From assembly GCA_009782245.1 (NCBI GenBank), contig WRKK01000292.1, positions 1 through 10,574 on the forward strand: DNA of 10,574 nt, given 5' to 3'. Origin of the DNA: Defluviitaleaceae bacterium. GTDB taxonomy: Bacteria > Bacillota > Clostridia > Lachnospirales > WQUN01. Shown here piece after piece: positions 1 through 7,226 of this stretch. The notes under the pieces are model-generated. The model was not told the DNA's origin, did no database searches, and worked only from the letters and a program-made list of their open reading frames with translations. The translations under genes and the position numbers were made by a program. How positions within the stretch are numbered: position 1 is the stretch's first letter; every line of letters starts with the position of its first letter.

Positions 1-90
1 CCGTTTTTCCGTTTGCCCGTTTTTCCGTTTGCCCGTTTTTCCGTTTGCCCGTTTTTCCGTTTGCCCGTTTTTCCGTTTTTCCGTTTGCCC
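1..90. repeat. 16-bp tandem repeat array, truncated at left edge
   Basis: About five units of CCCGTTTTTCCGTTTG follow one another, with exact copies at 16-31, 32-47 and 48-63. A partial unit sits at 1-15, and the unit at 64-87 carries one extra CCGTTTTT block. Each unit is itself two related 8-mers, CCGTTTTT and CCGTTTGC. The array begins outside the window, so total copy number is unknown. It ends in ...CCGTTTGCCCATTCC, which resembles the middle of the palindromic repeat at 5022-5114 when that is read on the minus strand. It lies upstream of the serine hydrolase promoter and contains no credible gene. Confidence 0.95.
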
Positions 91-140
91 ATTCCAATTT
101 ATCGCCAAATTATGAATTATTTAAGTAGTTATAAATTTAT

Positions 141-169
141 TTGCACCCCACCAAAAAACCTGCTATAAT
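141..169 (+). promoter_or_regulatory. Probable sigma-A type promoter of the serine hydrolase operon
   Basis: A perfect extended -10 element, TGCTATAAT, ends at 169, with TATAAT at 164-169. It is preceded by exactly 17 nt and a TTGCAC -35-like hexamer at 141-146. Transcription should begin near 175-177. This would leave a 5' leader of roughly 58 nt before the ATG at 234. The promoter also argues against a possible TTG start codon at 141, because that TTG is part of the -35 box. Confidence 0.7.
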
Positions 170-184
170 TATTACAAAACGATT

Positions 185-233
185 AGGAGGACGGCGAAAA
201 TTTCCACCTTTTGACAACTTTCGCCCAGTTATT
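185..233 (+). promoter_or_regulatory. Leader with distant SD and bridging hairpin before the serine hydrolase
   Basis: A perfect AGGAGG lies at 185-190, 43 nt from the ATG at 234, and no SD is visible closer. GGCGAAA (193-199) is fully complementary to TTTCGCC (219-225), giving a 7-bp stem with a 19-nt loop. When folded, the SD is 2 nt before the stem and the ATG is 8 nt after it, so the effective spacing becomes 10 nt. The pilC leader shows the same geometry and matching flanks. That structure can bring a remote SD to a start codon is known from phage T4 gene 38; its operation here is inference. Confidence 0.55.
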
Positions 234-1763
234 ATGAACTTAAAATTTGAACAAGTAACCCCAGAATCGGTTGGCTGTTCCTCGCAGGCATTGCTGAACT
301 TTTTGCAAAATGTGCAAAACGCCAACCATGAAATGCACTCGTTTATTTTGCTGAAAGACGGCAAAATTATTTGCGAAAAATATTGGCAACCTTTCGCCGC
401 TCAATATCGCCACCAACTTTTTTCGCTTAGCAAAAGTTTTACCTCAACCGCAATCGGAATGGCGGTTGACGAAAAATTGCTCACAACGTCAACCCTTTTG
501 GCGGATATTTTTGCGGACGAGTTCACGCAGCTTGCCGAACGTGTGAACGACAAAATCCGCAAAATGACAATAAAAAACCTGTTGACAATGTCCACGGGCA
601 TGGAATACGAAACCTGGTCAATGGCGGCGGAAACCGACAATATTACGGCGTTTTTATCGGGGCATTTTAAGGATAACCCTGGCGAAACGTTCCGCTACAG
701 TTCCATTGCGACCTATATGTTATCGGCGGCAATAACTAGGTTGACAGGCAAAACTTTAACGGAATACCTTGCTCCACGGCTGTTTGAACCGCTGGGCATT
801 ACCGATTATTATTGGAGCATCGACCCGCAAACGGGCGTTGAACTGGGCGGTTTTGGGCTTAATTTAACCACCCCCGACATTGCAAAATTTGGGCAATTTT
901 TGCTACAAAAAGGCAACTGGAACGGCAAACAGCTTGTTTCCGCCGATTGGATAGAAGAGGCGACCAGCAAACAAATATCCAACGCAAGCGGCGACGAATC
1001 CGCCGACAAAAACAACGATTGGGCGCAAGGCTATGGCTACCAATTTTGGCGGTGCAAGCCAGCTGGCGTTTATCGTGGCGACGGAATGTATGGGCAGTAT
1101 TGCGTGGTTGTTCCCGCCGAAAACATCGTTATTGCCGCCACCAGCAACGCCGATATGGGCAAAGTGCTAAATTTATTTTGGCAGCTTTTGGACGACTTGA
1201 AAACCGCCGAAAAATTGCCGAATAGTTCCGCCGCATTAGCCGAATACGATAATCTCACGCATCTTATCGCCGAAAAATCGGACAAATACCCCAACTATGC
1301 CGCAGGGTACAAAATTGTATCGCCCAAGCCGACAAACCCCGAAAACACCGCCTATTTAGCGTTTGATTTTAGGGGCGGCGAGTGCATTTTGGAAACGTAC
1401 AATTTGCGGGGCTACGAAAATAACTTAGACCGCACGGTTGCGGCGTTTTTGTTCCAGCAGGATAAATGGCTAAAATACGCCGCTCCGCACATAACCAGCG
1501 AACAGCGGCTGCGGCACGAAAAAATCAACCGAGTTGCAACTTACGGCACTTGGGACGAAAAAAACCGCACATTCACAATGACAACCTGGTTTTATGAATC
1601 CGCCACGAAAGACCAGTTTAGGGCGATTTTCTCGGAGGATTATTCCAAAATGACGATAGAAAAACGGGGCGGCGGCTTTGATTCGCAGTTTGCAGAAATC
1701 TGCAAGGCAGAAAAGACAATAACTAAAATAAACGAACGCAAAACAGGTGGACAAAATGACTAA
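234..1763 (+). CDS. Serine hydrolase, class C beta-lactamase / penicillin-binding protein family
   Basis: A 509-aa protein of the beta-lactamase-related serine hydrolase family (AmpC, DD-peptidase and esterase relatives). The SxxK motif with the nucleophile is SLSK at residues 64-67, within FSLSKSFTSTAIG. The second motif, corresponding to YxN, is YSS at 155-157, followed by a helix that resembles the family. The third motif (KTG/HTG position) appears as GDGMYGQ at 282-288. The catalytic domain spans roughly residues 5-325. The rest (about 340-509) is a C-terminal extension rich in beta-type residues, as in the longer family members. No signal peptide is visible, so a cytoplasmic location is likely. 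The true substrate cannot be read from sequence; beta-lactamase activity should not be assumed. ATG 234 was chosen because the promoter rules out the upstream TTG at 141 and no start codon lies in frame between. It overlaps the next gene by 8 bp, so the two are probably co-translated. Confidence 0.9.
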   Translation: MNLKFEQVTPESVGCSSQALLNFLQNVQNANHEMHSFILLKDGKIICEKYWQPFAAQYRHQLFSLSKSFTSTAIGMAVDEKLLTTSTLLADIFADEFTQLAERVNDKIRKMTIKNLLTMSTGMEYETWSMAAETDNITAFLSGHFKDNPGETFRYSSIATYMLSAAITRLTGKTLTEYLAPRLFEPLGITDYYWSIDPQTGVELGGFGLNLTTPDIAKFGQFLLQKGNWNGKQLVSADWIEEATSKQISNASGDESADKNNDWAQGYGYQFWRCKPAGVYRGDGMYGQYCVVVPAENIVIAATSNADMGKVLNLFWQLLDDLKTAEKLPNSSAALAEYDNLTHLIAEKSDKYPNYAAGYKIVSPKPTNPENTAYLAFDFRGGECILETYNLRGYENNLDRTVAAFLFQQDKWLKYAAPHITSEQRLRHEKINRVATYGTWDEKNRTFTMTTWFYESATKDQFRAIFSEDYSKMTIEKRGGGFDSQFAEICKAEKTITKINERKTGGQND

Positions 1764-3015
1764 AAAAATTATCATAATTTTATTGGCAAGCATTACGGTT
1801 GTTGGCGGTGCGGCGGCGGCGTTTGGCCCAAATTTGGCACGAGATTTTGTGCCGCAATTTTTCATTGCCCGTGCCGTCTTGAATACGGCACAAGATTTTT
1901 TGCCGTTTTTGGACGCAGTACGAGTTATATTGCCGCAAGTGCAATCGCAACCGTTACAGTTGGAAAGCTCCACGGGGATTAATCGGGTTGGCGGCGAACT
2001 TGCCGAAAATATTCCAGCGGCAATTTTGCCAGCGTTGCAACTGTTATCAATCCGCAACACAACCCGCATTGACAGCGGTTGGGATAATTTAGCCAACAAC
2101 CTAAACGTACAAATGGCGGCTACAAGCCTACTAGAAACCGACATAATGCTAAACAGGCAACAATTACTGGTAAACATTCCCATGGTATTTGACTTTGATA
2201 TTATGCTAGACCCACGGCGTATCGGCAGCGAACTTAACGAGTCCGCTTTGGTCGGCATGGTTTTACCCGCCAACCTTATCGATGACAACCTTTTTTACTA
2301 TTTTTATTCGCAATTATTTATACAGCGCCGACAAATCGACGTGCAAGGCCTTATAAATGCGGCACTCGCAATGGCGGCGGGTGCAACTTTTGAACATATT
2401 GGCATCGGCGGCAACAGCAACGAAAACGTTTTTAGGGTTATTTTGCCAGTAGCGGCGGCAAACAACACCGTAAATTTCGTTTTGCCAGGCACAACTTTTA
2501 CCGAAGATCCCGTTATAGATTTGGGCATAACGGGCAATCGGCTATCTTTTGCAAGCGGCGTTTTATCTGTCAACCTAAACGGGGCAATATTGCCCATTTA
2601 CGCCGAACTGTTTTTTACGGACATCGGCGCAATTTCTTACGAGACACTTTTTCCCGAGGGCACAATTTCGGGTACGCTCGCCGTATCAGAGCAGCCCGAC
2701 CACAATGCACTAAACTTTACAACTCACGTTACAGCCCCAGATTTAACCGCCATTGCAAGCGGTGCGGCAAGGCTGTTTCCGCAACAACCATGGCAAATAG
2801 AGGGCAGTTTTTCCAACTTAACCCTAATAACGCCCAACATTGACATAGCAATCAACACAAACTACACTCTACAAGCAGACAACCAGCCGATAATATTCAA
2901 CACCGCCGAGGCACGCACTCTAGCCCAGTTGGGCATATTCGATTTATTGGGCGGCATGGCACGCCTATCAGAAAGCCCTGTAGGTGCTTTATTGGGCGAT
3001 TTAATATTGCCTTAG
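1756..3015 (+). CDS. Unrecognised exported or membrane-anchored protein
   Basis: A 419-aa protein I do not recognise. Residues 2-4 are TKK, followed by a hydrophobic stretch at about 5-23 (IIIILLASITVVGGAAAAFG), which is either a signal peptide or a single N-terminal anchor. The remainder has no other obvious membrane segment and no cysteine. It is rich in Leu, Ile, Ala and Asn and reads as alternating beta-like segments, consistent with an extracytoplasmic fold. No lipobox or LPXTG motif is visible. The start is the ATG at 1756, with AGGTGG at 1745-1750 five nt upstream; a GTG at 1747 is an alternative but falls inside that SD. The start lies within the end of the serine hydrolase gene (8-bp overlap), which implies a common transcript and perhaps a joint role at the envelope. 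No function is proposed. Confidence 0.85.
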   Translation: MTKKIIIILLASITVVGGAAAAFGPNLARDFVPQFFIARAVLNTAQDFLPFLDAVRVILPQVQSQPLQLESSTGINRVGGELAENIPAAILPALQLLSIRNTTRIDSGWDNLANNLNVQMAATSLLETDIMLNRQQLLVNIPMVFDFDIMLDPRRIGSELNESALVGMVLPANLIDDNLFYYFYSQLFIQRRQIDVQGLINAALAMAAGATFEHIGIGGNSNENVFRVILPVAAANNTVNFVLPGTTFTEDPVIDLGITGNRLSFASGVLSVNLNGAILPIYAELFFTDIGAISYETLFPEGTISGTLAVSEQPDHNALNFTTHVTAPDLTAIASGAARLFPQQPWQIEGSFSNLTLITPNIDIAINTNYTLQADNQPIIFNTAEARTLAQLGIFDLLGGMARLSESPVGALLGDLILP

Positions 3016-3041
3016 GTTTGTAATTTTGAAATAAAATTTTT

Positions 3042-3076
3042 GTGGATTTTGTCCACTAGAAATATTGTAGGATAAT
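3042..3076 (+). promoter_or_regulatory. Possible dapA promoter with a small hairpin
   Basis: GATAAT at 3071-3076 is a 5/6 match to the -10 box, and TTGTCC at 3049-3054 is a partial -35 at 16-nt spacing. The -35 overlaps a short inverted repeat, GTGGA (3042-3046) and TCCAC (3052-3056). The hairpin has no U-tract, so it is not a convincing terminator for the preceding gene. The AT-rich context makes chance matches likely. Confidence 0.35.
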
Positions 3077-3089
3077 ATGCTCATTCAGC

Positions 3090-3195
3090 TTAACAAATGT
3101 TAAAAAATTAGCGGGTCAAGGGGCGCGCTCCTTGCGGGGTCCAGGGGCAGCGCCCCTGGCGGGTGTGGGCAGAGCCCACGGTTTTACAGTTGTTT
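3090..3195 (+). repeat. Two-hairpin palindromic repeat, copy 1 (forward), with an extra hairpin
   Basis: The core (3108-3186) runs from TTAGCGGGTCAAGG to ACGGTTTTA. It contains CAAGG...CCTTG and the terminal hairpin GTGGGC-AGA-GCCCAC (3165-3179). Unlike the other copies, it carries an additional 8-bp hairpin, CCAGGGGC-AGC-GCCCCTGG (3141-3159). The left flank TTAACAAATGTTAA (3090-3103) is a small palindrome also found beside copy 2. The right flank CAGTTGTTT (3187-3195) is shared with copy 3. It ends just before the dapA ribosome binding site, so it is in the dapA leader if transcription starts upstream. Confidence 0.9.
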
Positions 3196-3215
3196 GAGTA
3201 AAAGGAGGATTGCTT

Positions 3216-4130
3216 GTGGCTATTTTTACAGGCTCTGGGACGGCATTGTGTACGCCGTTTTTCCAGACTAGTGGCGATGATACGCCAAAATTTAATGAGG
3301 AAGCTTATCGGAAGTTGATAGAGTTTCAGATAGAGAACGGCACAGATGCGATTATTGCTTGCGGAACAACGGGCGAGGTTTCTACTTTGGATAACGATGA
3401 ACACGTAGAAGTTGCCCGTGTTGCGGTGCAAGCGGTTAAGGAACAAAAGGAAAAAGGTCGGCAGGTTCCAGTTATAGCGGGTGCGGGCGGCAACGATACC
3501 CGCAATATTTTAGGGCTTATCAAGCGGTTGGAACAAGTTGGAGTAGATGCAATTATGCTGGTTACGCCCTATTACAACAGAACCTCGCAACGGGGACTAA
3601 TAGAGCATTTTAGCCTAATTGCCGCCAAAACGGATTTACCGATAATCTTGTATAATGTGCCGTCGCGCACGTCGCTTAATATGTTGCCCGAAACGCTGGC
3701 AGAACTTGCCAAAATTCCCAATATAGCGGCAGTAAAAGAGGCAAGCGGCAACATAACGCAAATAGCCGAAGTTTTGGCACTTTGCGGCGATAATTTGGAC
3801 GTGTATTCTGGCAACGATGACCACATTGTGCCAGTGCTTTCACTAGGCGGAAAGGGCGTTATTTCTACAATAGCCAACATTGCCCCGCAACAGGTTCACG
3901 ATATGATTTTTAGCTACCTTGACGGCAAAACGGCAACCGCCGCCAAAATGCAGCTGGCTATGCTACCGCTAATAAAACAGTTGTTTGCGGACGTTAATCC
4001 CATGCCCGTAAAAGCCGCATTAAATATGTTAGGCTTGCAGGTAGGCAACTGCCGCCGCCCATTAACCACAATAGACAGCACTTTGCAAGAAAATCTAACG
4101 AAAGAAATGGAAAGGTATGGGCTACTATGA
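3216..4130 (+). CDS. dapA: 4-hydroxy-tetrahydrodipicolinate synthase (DapA)
   Basis: DapA condenses pyruvate with aspartate semialdehyde (EC 4.3.3.7), the first committed step of the diaminopimelate/lysine branch; it is a cytoplasmic TIM barrel. Visible family motifs include GTTGE at residues 50-54 and TPYY at 117-120, which carries the tyrosine contributed to the neighbouring subunit. YNVPSRT at 146-152 holds the catalytic Tyr146 and substrate-binding Arg151, and AVKEAS around Lys174 carries the Schiff-base lysine. Its 304 residues are slightly more than the roughly 290 usual for the family, with a few extra N-terminal residues. GTG 3216 was chosen because AGGAGG at 3203-3208 is 7 nt away; the in-frame TTG at 3210 is too close to that SD. 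Its stop overlaps the dapB start as ATGA, so the two genes are translationally coupled. Confidence 0.97.
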   Translation: MAIFTGSGTALCTPFFQTSGDDTPKFNEEAYRKLIEFQIENGTDAIIACGTTGEVSTLDNDEHVEVARVAVQAVKEQKEKGRQVPVIAGAGGNDTRNILGLIKRLEQVGVDAIMLVTPYYNRTSQRGLIEHFSLIAAKTDLPIILYNVPSRTSLNMLPETLAELAKIPNIAAVKEASGNITQIAEVLALCGDNLDVYSGNDDHIVPVLSLGGKGVISTIANIAPQQVHDMIFSYLDGKTATAAKMQLAMLPLIKQLFADVNPMPVKAALNMLGLQVGNCRRPLTTIDSTLQENLTKEMERYGLL

Positions 4131-4903
4131 CAAAAAAAACCAAGATTATACTAAACGGCTGTATGGGCAGGCTAGGAATAGCAATATCCGCCCTAAAACA
4201 CACAAATTGCGAAATTATAGTGGGCGTTGACACGGCAAACGTTGTTACAAATAAAAATTTTCCCATATACACAACTTTGAACGAATGCACGGCGGCTGCC
4301 GATGTTGTGCTGGATTGCTCCAGTTATAAGGCTGTACCCGCTGTGCTGGAATATTGCATAAAACGAAAATTGGCACTAGTTATCTGCACTACTGGGCTAA
4401 CAAACGAGAATTACACCGCAATAAAAGCCGCCGCCCAAAAAATCGCCATTTTGCAATCGGCAAATATGGCACTAGGGATAAATTTATTGATGAGCATTTT
4501 GCAAAAATCGGCTAATTTGCTCTACAATTCGCATTTTGACATAGAAATACTGGAAAAACATCACAACCAAAAAAAAGATGCACCCAGCGGAACAGCAATA
4601 GCTTTGGCAGATGCCATCAACAAGGGGCTACCCCAACGCCTAGACTACATCACCGACCGCTCGCCCCGCCACGAAAAACGCACCAACGCCGAAATCGGAA
4701 TCCACGCAATACGGGGCGGCACAATTACTGGCGAACATTCAGTAATTTTCGCTGGCTACAACGAAGTCATAGAATTTAACCACCAAGCACTATCCCGTGA
4801 AGTTTTTGCAACAGGTGCACTAAAAGCGGCACAATTCATAGCAAAAAAAGAAAAGGGTCTTTTCAGTATGCAAGATGTTATTCACGATGCGGCGAAGATA
4901 TGA
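4127..4903 (+). CDS. dapB: 4-hydroxy-tetrahydrodipicolinate reductase (DapB)
   Basis: DapB reduces the DapA product to tetrahydrodipicolinate with NAD(P)H (EC 1.17.1.8), the second step toward diaminopimelate for peptidoglycan and lysine. The 258-aa protein has an N-terminal Rossmann nucleotide-binding loop, NGCMGRLG (10-17), and CTTG at 87-90. The family signature, EKHHNQKKDAPSGTA (143-157), includes the catalytic His and Lys positions. IHAIRGG (192-198) lies in the substrate domain. All key residues appear intact and the length is normal. The start overlaps dapA by 4 bp and has only a weak SD-like GGAAAGG upstream, fitting coupled translation. A palindromic repeat begins 15 nt after the stop and may end the transcript. 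Confidence 0.96.
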   Translation: MTKKTKIILNGCMGRLGIAISALKHTNCEIIVGVDTANVVTNKNFPIYTTLNECTAAADVVLDCSSYKAVPAVLEYCIKRKLALVICTTGLTNENYTAIKAAAQKIAILQSANMALGINLLMSILQKSANLLYNSHFDIEILEKHHNQKKDAPSGTAIALADAINKGLPQRLDYITDRSPRHEKRTNAEIGIHAIRGGTITGEHSVIFAGYNEVIEFNHQALSREVFATGALKAAQFIAKKEKGLFSMQDVIHDAAKI

Positions 4904-4917
4904 AACATATGAAAGGT

Positions 4918-4993
4918 TAAAACCGTGGGGCGCTGCCCCACACCCCGCAAGGAGCGCGCCCCTTGACCCGCTAAATTTTTTAACAATGTTGAA
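4918..4993 (-). repeat. Two-hairpin palindromic repeat, copy 2 (reverse), possible dapAB terminator
   Basis: The core (4918-4974) is the reverse complement of copies 1 and 3. Read on the plus strand it has the hairpin GTGGGGC-GCT-GCCCCAC (4925-4941), then CAAGG...CCTTG, then CTAAATTTTTT. The small palindrome-like TTAACAATGTTGAA follows at 4980-4993. The strong stem plus the T run just after dapB could act as a rho-independent terminator, although the run is not directly attached to the strongest stem. With copy 1 it brackets dapAB as an inverted pair. Confidence 0.85.
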
Positions 4994-5021
4994 CGAAAAT
5001 TGTGCATATTCTTTGAATTTT

Positions 5022-5114
5022 CGTAGGGGCGGATATTATCCGCCCGTGTGTAAGGAATGGGAAAACGGGCGACCGACCCGCCTAACGGACGGGCAGGGGA
5101 CGGTCGCCCCTACG
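5022..5114. repeat. GTAGGGGCG-type palindromic repeat, long copy
   Basis: The element has perfect 10-bp inverted ends, CGTAGGGGCG (5022-5031) and CGCCCCTACG (5105-5114). Inside are a 19-bp near-perfect palindrome, GGGCGGATA-T-TATCCGCCC (5027-5045), and a longer-range inverted pair, GGGCGACCG (5067-5075) and CGGTCGCCC (5101-5109). The right half recurs in reverse orientation at 7883-7930. Together with copies 2 and 3 of the other family it fills the gene-free 4904-5253 interval. It has no coding capacity that I would defend and no transposase. Confidence 0.9.
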
Positions 5115-5181
5115 GCAAAATATCACAAATGCAAACGAAAAATTTCAACGTCATTACCTTAACCTAAAAACCCACAAAATT

Positions 5182-5248
5182 TTACGGGGTCAAGGGGCGA
5201 AGTCCCTTGCGGGGTGTGGGGTAGCACCCCACGGTTTTGCAGTTGTTT
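5182..5248 (+). repeat. Two-hairpin palindromic repeat, copy 3 (forward)
   Basis: The core is at 5182-5239, with the flank GCAGTTGTTT shared with copy 1. The hairpins are CAAGGG-GCGAAGT-CCCTTG (5191-5209) and GTGGGGT-AGC-ACCCCAC (5216-5232). The second stem differs from copies 2 and 4 by a paired C-to-T and G-to-A change that preserves base pairing. It lies immediately beyond the pilT stop codon, on the 3' side of that gene, and could protect or terminate the pilus transcript. Confidence 0.9.
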
Positions 5249-5253
5249 CCGCA

Positions 5254-6309
5254 TTAAATTTTCTTTGCCATTAATTCTGGGTTAGAACTGTACGCTATTG
5301 CTGTTTTGGCGGATATTCTACCTGCTTTTAGTAGGTTTATTAGGTAGGAATCTAATGTTATCATGCCCTCGGCAGAAGAGGAGTGTATTACAGAATCAAT
5401 TTGGTGTATTTTTGCGTCGCGAATCATTGTGCGGACGGCGTTGTTTACTATCATAACTTCGAATGCGGGGGTTAGTTTGCCGTCTACGGTGGGCAATAGT
5501 TGTTGAGAAATAACCGCTTGCAAAACCATTGCTAACTGTATGCGTATTTGGTTTTGCTGGTTGGCGTTAAAAGCGTCTATTATACGGTCTATTGTGTTTG
5601 CCGCACCAACGGTATGTAAAGTAGAAAACACTAAATGCCCCGTTTCGGCGGCGGTCATTGCAACAGAGATAGTTTCGTGATCGCGCATTTCGCCTAGCAA
5701 AACAACATCGGGTGCCTGCCGCAACGATGCTCGTAACGCTTTAACGTAACTTTCGGTATCTGTATGCACTTCCCGTTGGCTTATTATGCTTTTATCGTGG
5801 CGGTGCAAGTATTCTAGTGGATCTTCCAGCGTTACTATGTGTTCCGAACGGCTGCGGTTTATGCGGTCTATCATACAAGCTAATGTAGTGGATTTTCCAC
5901 TACCCGCCGTGCCAGTTACCAAAATAAGCCCCTTGCGGCGATCGGCTAAATCCATTACAGTTTTGGGAATGCCCACCGCCTCGGGTTTGGGTAAATCGAA
6001 ACGGATAACCCGAATAACCGCCGCCAGCGAGCCACGCTGTTTGTACACGTTTACTCTAAAACGGCTTAGCCCAGGCAATGCAAAAGAAAAGTCGTCGTCG
6101 CCCAATTTTTTTACTTTATCCAAACTAGAGGTAGTTATATTATCGTATATTCTAGCTACTAACCCTTGGGTATCTTCCGAGTTTAGCGGTTTTGTATCAG
6201 TAGCAACAAATTTTTCGTTAATTTTGTACGTTACAGGCATTCCAGCAATTATAAATATATCCGATGATTGGTTCTTTACTGCCTCGGATAAAATATCCAT
6301 TATGTCCAA
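5254..6309 (-). CDS. pilT: Type IV pilus retraction ATPase PilT
   Basis: PilT is a hexameric cytoplasmic ATPase of the secretion-ATPase (GspE/PilT) family that drives pilus retraction at the inner-membrane platform. Numbering from the TTG at 6309 gives 351 residues, close to the usual length. Walker A is GTAGSGKS (133-140), the Asp box is TLEDPLEY (160-167), Walker B is LLGEMRD (204-210) and the His box is TGHLVFSTLHT (223-233). The PilT-specific C-terminal AIRNLIRE motif appears as AVRTMIRD (291-298), which favours PilT over PilB. There is no PilB-type N-terminal domain or zinc tetracysteine motif. TTG 6309 is preferred because AAAGGAG (6326-6320) is 10 nt upstream. The family alignment would also allow ATG 6300, and GTG 6318 is only 1 nt from the SD. 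It is the last gene of the pilus cluster, 50 nt after the PilX-like gene. Confidence 0.93.
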   Translation of the reverse strand: MDIMDILSEAVKNQSSDIFIIAGMPVTYKINEKFVATDTKPLNSEDTQGLVARIYDNITTSSLDKVKKLGDDDFSFALPGLSRFRVNVYKQRGSLAAVIRVIRFDLPKPEAVGIPKTVMDLADRRKGLILVTGTAGSGKSTTLACMIDRINRSRSEHIVTLEDPLEYLHRHDKSIISQREVHTDTESYVKALRASLRQAPDVVLLGEMRDHETISVAMTAAETGHLVFSTLHTVGAANTIDRIIDAFNANQQNQIRIQLAMVLQAVISQQLLPTVDGKLTPAFEVMIVNNAVRTMIRDAKIHQIDSVIHSSSAEGMITLDSYLINLLKAGRISAKTAIAYSSNPELMAKKI

Positions 6310-6359
6310 TAAAAACACGCTCCTTTAATGCGTAATCATAAATTTAAGTTTGCATTACA

Positions 6360-6794
6360 TTAACCAGGCCATACATTTAAGCCGTCCGTGCCAAATAGTT
6401 CTGGGTCGTAATCGGCGTTCATTACCCATGCGATAATACGCAAACCTGGGTTAGTCATTTCTAATTGTATTTCCATGTAAAGAACCTCGTCAATAGGAAC
6501 AGTATAGGAGATAATATTACCCTCCAGCGTTGCACCTAGTTCGGAAAGTCTTTGCTCTATAATATTCAAGTCGTTTTCGGTATTTACTATAAGAGATATT
6601 TGTGCCAAAAGTTCCTCGGCATAAGAATCCGCCGCATAGTAGGCGGTAGAGGCCTCGGCGGTTCGGGCAGAAATTCTATAGTTAGCGGTTGCCGAAACCA
6701 TTGCCAATGTTGCAAAGGTGGTAAGGCACAGCAACACAAAAATAACCAATATAGAAGAGCCGCCAATATTAACGCTACCTATCGAAGATTTCAT
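6360..6794 (-). CDS. PilX-like minor pilin / pilus-cluster protein
   Basis: A 144-aa protein with a short N-terminus, a single hydrophobic helix at about residues 13-36 (SSILVIFVLLCLTTFATLAM...) and then AYYAADSYAEELLAQI at about 51-66. That last segment resembles the post-membrane helix of PilX/PilX_N-type minor pilins (AYY.AE...). It has no canonical prepilin GFTLIE site and no Glu at the expected fifth position, so processing by a prepilin peptidase is doubtful. From memory, similar GGSS-LVIF proteins are common in clostridial pilus operons. It starts one base after the prepilin gene's stop (ATG 6794-6792). The SD AGGAG sits inside the 3' end of that gene, which indicates tight coupling. 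The function as a minor subunit is inference from context. Confidence 0.75.
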   Translation of the reverse strand: MKSSIGSVNIGGSSILVIFVLLCLTTFATLAMVSATANYRISARTAEASTAYYAADSYAEELLAQISLIVNTENDLNIIEQRLSELGATLEGNIISYTVPIDEVLYMEIQLEMTNPGLRIIAWVMNADYDPELFGTDGLNVWPG

Positions 6795-6795
6795 T

Positions 6796-7224
6796 TTAGT
6801 TCACTCCTAGCCCCAAGTATTTATTTACGGTTAAACTGTAAACCTCTGTGCCGTCTGTTCGGTTGGATATAGTTATAATGGCGGTTGCCATGTTGTTTAC
6901 AATATTTTGGTACACAAACATACTATATTGGACATTTTCGGCAACTGTCGTTCTAGTCCAGTTGGAATCAAAGTTTGCCACTATGCTATCCGAAACCAGA
7001 TCCGCTTGTAGCAGCCGTGCAAAATAGTCCATATCGCCAGCCGCAACTTTGAATGTTTCGGCGGCGGTTTGGGCGTTGATAACTGCCATTTGCGTTGCAA
7101 TGCTACGGGCACTAAGCGAATGCGCCAGTGCAAAAAGCTGTATGCAAATAGCACTAGAAACCGCAAAAAAAGCTATTGCTATTATAAGTTCCATTAAAAA
7201 CAGCCCAGATTTTGACCTACCCAT
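6796..7224 (-). CDS. Type IV prepilin-like protein
   Basis: A 142-aa protein with a class III type IV prepilin leader: a short basic N-terminus, then SG|LFLMELIIAIAFFAVSSA. Cleavage would follow Gly7, and Glu12 is the conserved Glu at position +5 of the mature protein. The hydrophobic alpha-helix covers about residues 8-30. The C-terminal part ends in TVNKYLGLGVN and shows no disulfide pair. The sequence is closer to minor pilins or pseudopilins than to a major pilin. A strong GGAGGTG SD precedes the ATG, and the start is 2 nt from the upstream gene's stop. It should be inserted in the membrane and matured by PilD, which is not encoded here. Confidence 0.85.
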   Translation of the reverse strand: MGRSKSGLFLMELIIAIAFFAVSSAICIQLFALAHSLSARSIATQMAVINAQTAAETFKVAAGDMDYFARLLQADLVSDSIVANFDSNWTRTTVAENVQYSMFVYQNIVNNMATAIITISNRTDGTEVYSLTVNKYLGLGVN

Positions 7225-7226
7225 TA

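Noticed and set aside
141..233. N-terminal extension of the serine hydrolase from TTG 141
   Set aside because: The TTG is part of the -35 box of a strong extended -10 promoter, so it would not be on the transcript. The added 31 residues do not resemble the family N-terminus.
1470..2288. 272-aa minus-strand open frame opposite the serine hydrolase and the 419-aa gene
   Set aside because: It spans the junction of two well-supported plus-strand genes, is cysteine- and serine-rich shadow sequence and has no motifs.
3042..3056. Rho-independent terminator after the 419-aa gene
   Set aside because: The stem is only 5 bp and no T run follows it.
4875..5162. Plus-strand open frame overlapping the end of dapB
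   Set aside because: Most of it is translation of palindromic repeats. It starts inside dapB without a ribosome binding site and has no protein-like features.
4918..5248. Insertion sequence remnant
   Set aside because: The palindromes have no transposase fragment between them and no target duplication that I can see; the REP-like description fits better.
5786..6328. 180-aa plus-strand open frame inside pilT
   Set aside because: It is antisense to the conserved ATPase core; codon composition follows the complementary strand.
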